Assembly (NCBI GenBank): GCA_019677205.1 | Contig: JAAMXY010000726.1 | Span: 1 to 64,000 of the forward strand | Source of the DNA: Pinguiococcus pyrenoidosus | Taxonomy: Eukaryota > Sar > Pinguiophyceae > Pinguiochrysidales > Pinguiochrysidaceae | Direction of reading: 5' to 3' | Length of the DNA stretch: 64,000 bases | Part shown: positions 61,859 to 64,000 of the stretch, piece by piece | Numbering within the stretch: the first letter of the stretch is position 1 | How the letters are laid out: each line of letters begins with the position of its first letter | Translations under genes and position numbers: made by a program | Notes under the pieces: model-generated | Told to the model about the DNA's origin: nothing | What the model saw: only the letters and a program-made list of their open reading frames with translations | The model's database searches: none

Positions 61859-63169
61859 ATGGCCCAGGCGGTGCTGCTGGACAACGGAGGGTGGCGAGTC
61901 AAAGCTTCCACGTCCTCCGAGCTGCTGCCACAAGTGGTGGTGAGCAACTGCACGGCCAAGCTGAAGGGCCATCTGGGGTTGCTCGTTGCGGACGACTGCG
62001 ACCAAGTGGTCCGCACGCAGCAGTTGACGTTCAAGCGAGCTGCAGAGCGCGGATACATTACGGACTGGAGCGTCGAGTTCGAAGTGTGGCAGCGCATCTT
62101 CGGCGACAGACACTTGCGCGCGCATCCGCCCGCCGCGGAGCTGTACCTGACGGAGGCGCCGCTCACGCCGCAGTTTCTGCAGGACTTCTGCCATGAGATG
62201 GTGTTCGAGCAGTTCGGCTTTCTGCGTCTGCTCAAGGCACCTGCGGCGGCCTTCGCGGCGTATCGGTATGGTCTGGAGCAGCCGGATCCGGCGCGCTGCT
62301 GCGTGGTCGTGGACAGCGGCTTCAGCTTCACACACGTGATGCCGTATCACGAGGATCGCTGTCTCGTGGATGGTAAGCAGAGGCGCCGGAGCTTGTCTGC
62401 CGAGCACGAAGCAAGTCCACGGAATGACGACCCGGCCATCTCCCCTAGGAATCCGCCGGGTGAACGTGGGAGGCAAGCTCCTGACCAACTATCTGAAGGT
62501 GCGCTGGGGTTGCAATGCAGGCATTGGACGTGCACTTAACGTGGCGATATCTGGGATTCACGATGCTAGGAGCTCGTGAGCTACCGGCAGTACAACATGA
62601 TGGACGAGTTCATGCTCCTGAACGACGTGAAAGAGAAGTGCTGCTACGTCGCGAAGGACTTCGAGGCGGAGCTGAAGCGCACCCGGCAGCCCGTCGCCGG
62701 CCAGCCGCCCATCGAGCGCAGCTACTTGCTGCCCGACTTCCAGAGCCGGATGAAGGGCCATCTGCTGCCCCTCGGGACCGTGCCGGCTGACGAGGAGGCG
62801 CAGGCGCTGAAGATTGAGAACGAGAGGTTCTGCGTGCCCGAGGTTTTGTTCCACCCGAGCGACGTCGGCATCAAGCAGGGAGGCCTGGCGGAAGCGGTGC
62901 ACAGTAGCGTCGAGGCGCTGCCGTGGCCCTTGCGCGAGCACATGTACAAGAACATCATCGTGATCGGCGGGAACGCCGAGTTCCCAACGCTCCTCGATCG
63001 ACTCGAGGCGGACCTGCGCCTGCTGGTGAGCGACGACTACGCCATCCGGCTGCGCATTCCCGACGATCCCATAAACTATGCTTTCGGCGGCATGATCTTG
63101 GCTCGGGAGGCGGGAGGCGCGCACTTTCCCATCCTCACGAAGGAGGACTACATGGGGTCAAAAGGATGA
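61859..63169 (+). CDS. ARP6: Actin-related protein 6 (SWR1/SRCAP-type chromatin remodeller subunit)
   Basis: Exons 61859-62372, 62449-62498 and 62570-63169. The protein starts MAQAVLLDNGGWRVKASTSS, an actin phosphate-binding loop variant. It continues RGYITDWSVEFEVWQRIFGD, PLTPQFLQDFCHEMVFEQFG and CCVVVDSGFSFTHVMPYHED, then VNVGGKLLTNYLK and ELVSYRQYNMMDEFMLLNDV with KEKCCYVAKDFEAEL. The last exon has PEVLFHPSDVGIKQGGLAEA, IIVIGGNAEFPTLLDRLEAD and INYAFGGMILA, the ARP6 C-terminus. In other eukaryotes ARP6 is required for SWR1/SRCAP-complex deposition of histone H2A.Z. The length (~390 residues) is normal for the family. All joins use GT-AG and keep frame. Confidence 0.92.
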
Positions 63170-63231
63170 TGCAGCAGCAAAGAATCATGCACCCTCTTCA
63201 GTCTCCCTATCGGATCTAGAAAGTGCGCATC

Positions 63232-64000
63232 CTACGCCGCGACCTTGCTGGAGGGCACTTTGGCGAGCTCGGCGCGCATCGCGTCGATGGTTTCCTTGTA
63301 CGACTCCACCGTGCGCGGTGCCTGCGCATGCAGAAAGTGGATGAGCATCACCGCAGATTCCAAAGCTGGCGGCGAGGGAGGGGGACGGACCTTCAGGATC
63401 GCAGATCCGGCGACGAACATGTCTACACCAGCCTCGGCGATCTCCTTGATGTTGGCCACGCCGCAGCCTCCATCGATCTCGAGGCGGATGTCATAGCCGC
63501 TCTCGTCGATCATCTTGCGGGCCTCGCGGCACTTGTCAAGGCTACGCGGGGGGGGGAAGATGCTTAGCACGTCGGCTGTGCGGTTGCGCACTGGCAACCG
63601 CGCGTCACAGACTTACACAGTGGGGATGAACGCCTGGCCGCCGAATCCCGGGTTCACGCTCATGAGGAGGATGATATCGCACTAAAGATGCACGAAGAAA
63701 AGGAATGCTTTAGCCCTTGACCCGGTCTTGGATTCGGAATGGTCCTGCGGAGATGCATCGCCGATCACCTTGTCGAGCACGTGCTGAGCAAGGCTCACAG
63801 GCGTCGCCGGGTTGAACACCAGGCCAGCCTTGCACCCATGAGACTTGATGAGCTGCAGAGTCCGGTCGATGTGGTTGCTCGCCTCCGGGTGGAAGGTGAT
63901 GTAGGACGCGCCAGCCTGGGGCAATCAGGCAAGGAACAGAAAAGGGACGTCGCCTCGGGTGTCAGCACGTGCCACGCTCGCACGCAAGCTGGCCAGCGCA
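63232..64000 (-). CDS. RPE: Ribulose-phosphate 3-epimerase, 3' part; 5' exons beyond the window
   Basis: Exons read right to left: [20 protein letters not shown] with [20 protein letters not shown]; then [20 protein letters not shown]; then [20 protein letters not shown] followed by [20 protein letters not shown] and VAGSAIL. This is the TIM-barrel core with the conserved Hx[11 protein letters not shown] and (E/V)DGG motifs carrying the catalytic Asp. The enzyme interconverts ribulose-5-P and xylulose-5-P in the pentose-phosphate and Calvin cycles. A 69-nt intron (63322-63390) between SAILK and APRTVESYK is a multiple of three and stop-free, so it could be read through. Without the N-terminus, plastid or cytosolic location cannot be told. 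The stop is TAG at 63232. Confidence 0.9.

Overview
This is a window of nuclear DNA from a GC-rich, intron-bearing eukaryote. Most genes are cut by short GT-AG introns of about 60-120 nt. The gene content is eukaryotic: WASH complex, TFIID, histone deacetylase, sterol methyltransferase, ALG10, ARP6 and an intron-bearing tRNA-His. At least one protein (61031-61539) starts with a signal peptide followed by an AFAP motif, the classic cue for import into a plastid of secondary red-algal origin. I therefore read the source as a photosynthetic microalga with a complex red plastid (stramenopile-like); the exact lineage is not decided by this window.

Layout. 1-2.7 kb: the 5' part of a class-V aminotransferase running off the left edge, then a degraded mobile-element-like stretch with two overlapping ORFs on opposite strands, a 46-bp tandem duplication and GC-rich hairpins. 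2.8-14.5 kb: an uninterrupted 3,900-codon gene for a RNF213-like AAA ATPase/RZ-finger protein. 15-24 kb: a Kelch protein (KLHDC4 type), an ER J-protein with thioredoxin-like and MANF-like C-terminal modules, a coiled-coil protein and an MFS transporter with a plastid-type leader. 24.6-34.2 kb: a TrmB-like methyltransferase, TAF5 and a class II HDAC that share a 135-bp divergent promoter, a glycolate-oxidase-type enzyme ending in SRL, and a secreted START-like protein. 34.3-43.8 kb: WASHC4/SWIP, sterol C-24 methyltransferase, a METTL21/22-type methyltransferase, tRNA-His(GTG) and ALG10. 44-51 kb: a PH-domain protein, a small coiled-coil protein, a Pex14-N/RidA fusion and an unrecognised multi-exon gene. 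51-58.7 kb: two paralogous C2H2 zinc-finger genes pointing away from each other across a 2.8-kb gene-poor spacer. 59-64 kb: an ankyrin-like protein, the small plastid protein, ARP6 and the 3' part of ribulose-phosphate 3-epimerase.

Genes are tightly packed on both strands, often with 30-150 bp between them. There is no operon logic, but some themes recur. Chromatin and transcription are represented by TAF5, HDAC and ARP6. Peroxisome/photorespiration is represented by the SRL-ending hydroxyacid oxidase and the Pex14-N/RidA fusion. Endomembrane and ER functions are represented by the J-protein, ALG10, WASHC4 and sterol methyltransferase. The most unusual proteins are the RING-less RNF213-like giant with a substituted RZ finger, the Pex14-N/RidA fusion, and the J-domain/thioredoxin/MANF-like fusion.

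Limits: exon joins were made by eye from frame, splice dinucleotides and family conservation. Coordinates of multi-exon genes are spans from start to stop codon. Family assignments come from motif recognition, not database searches.
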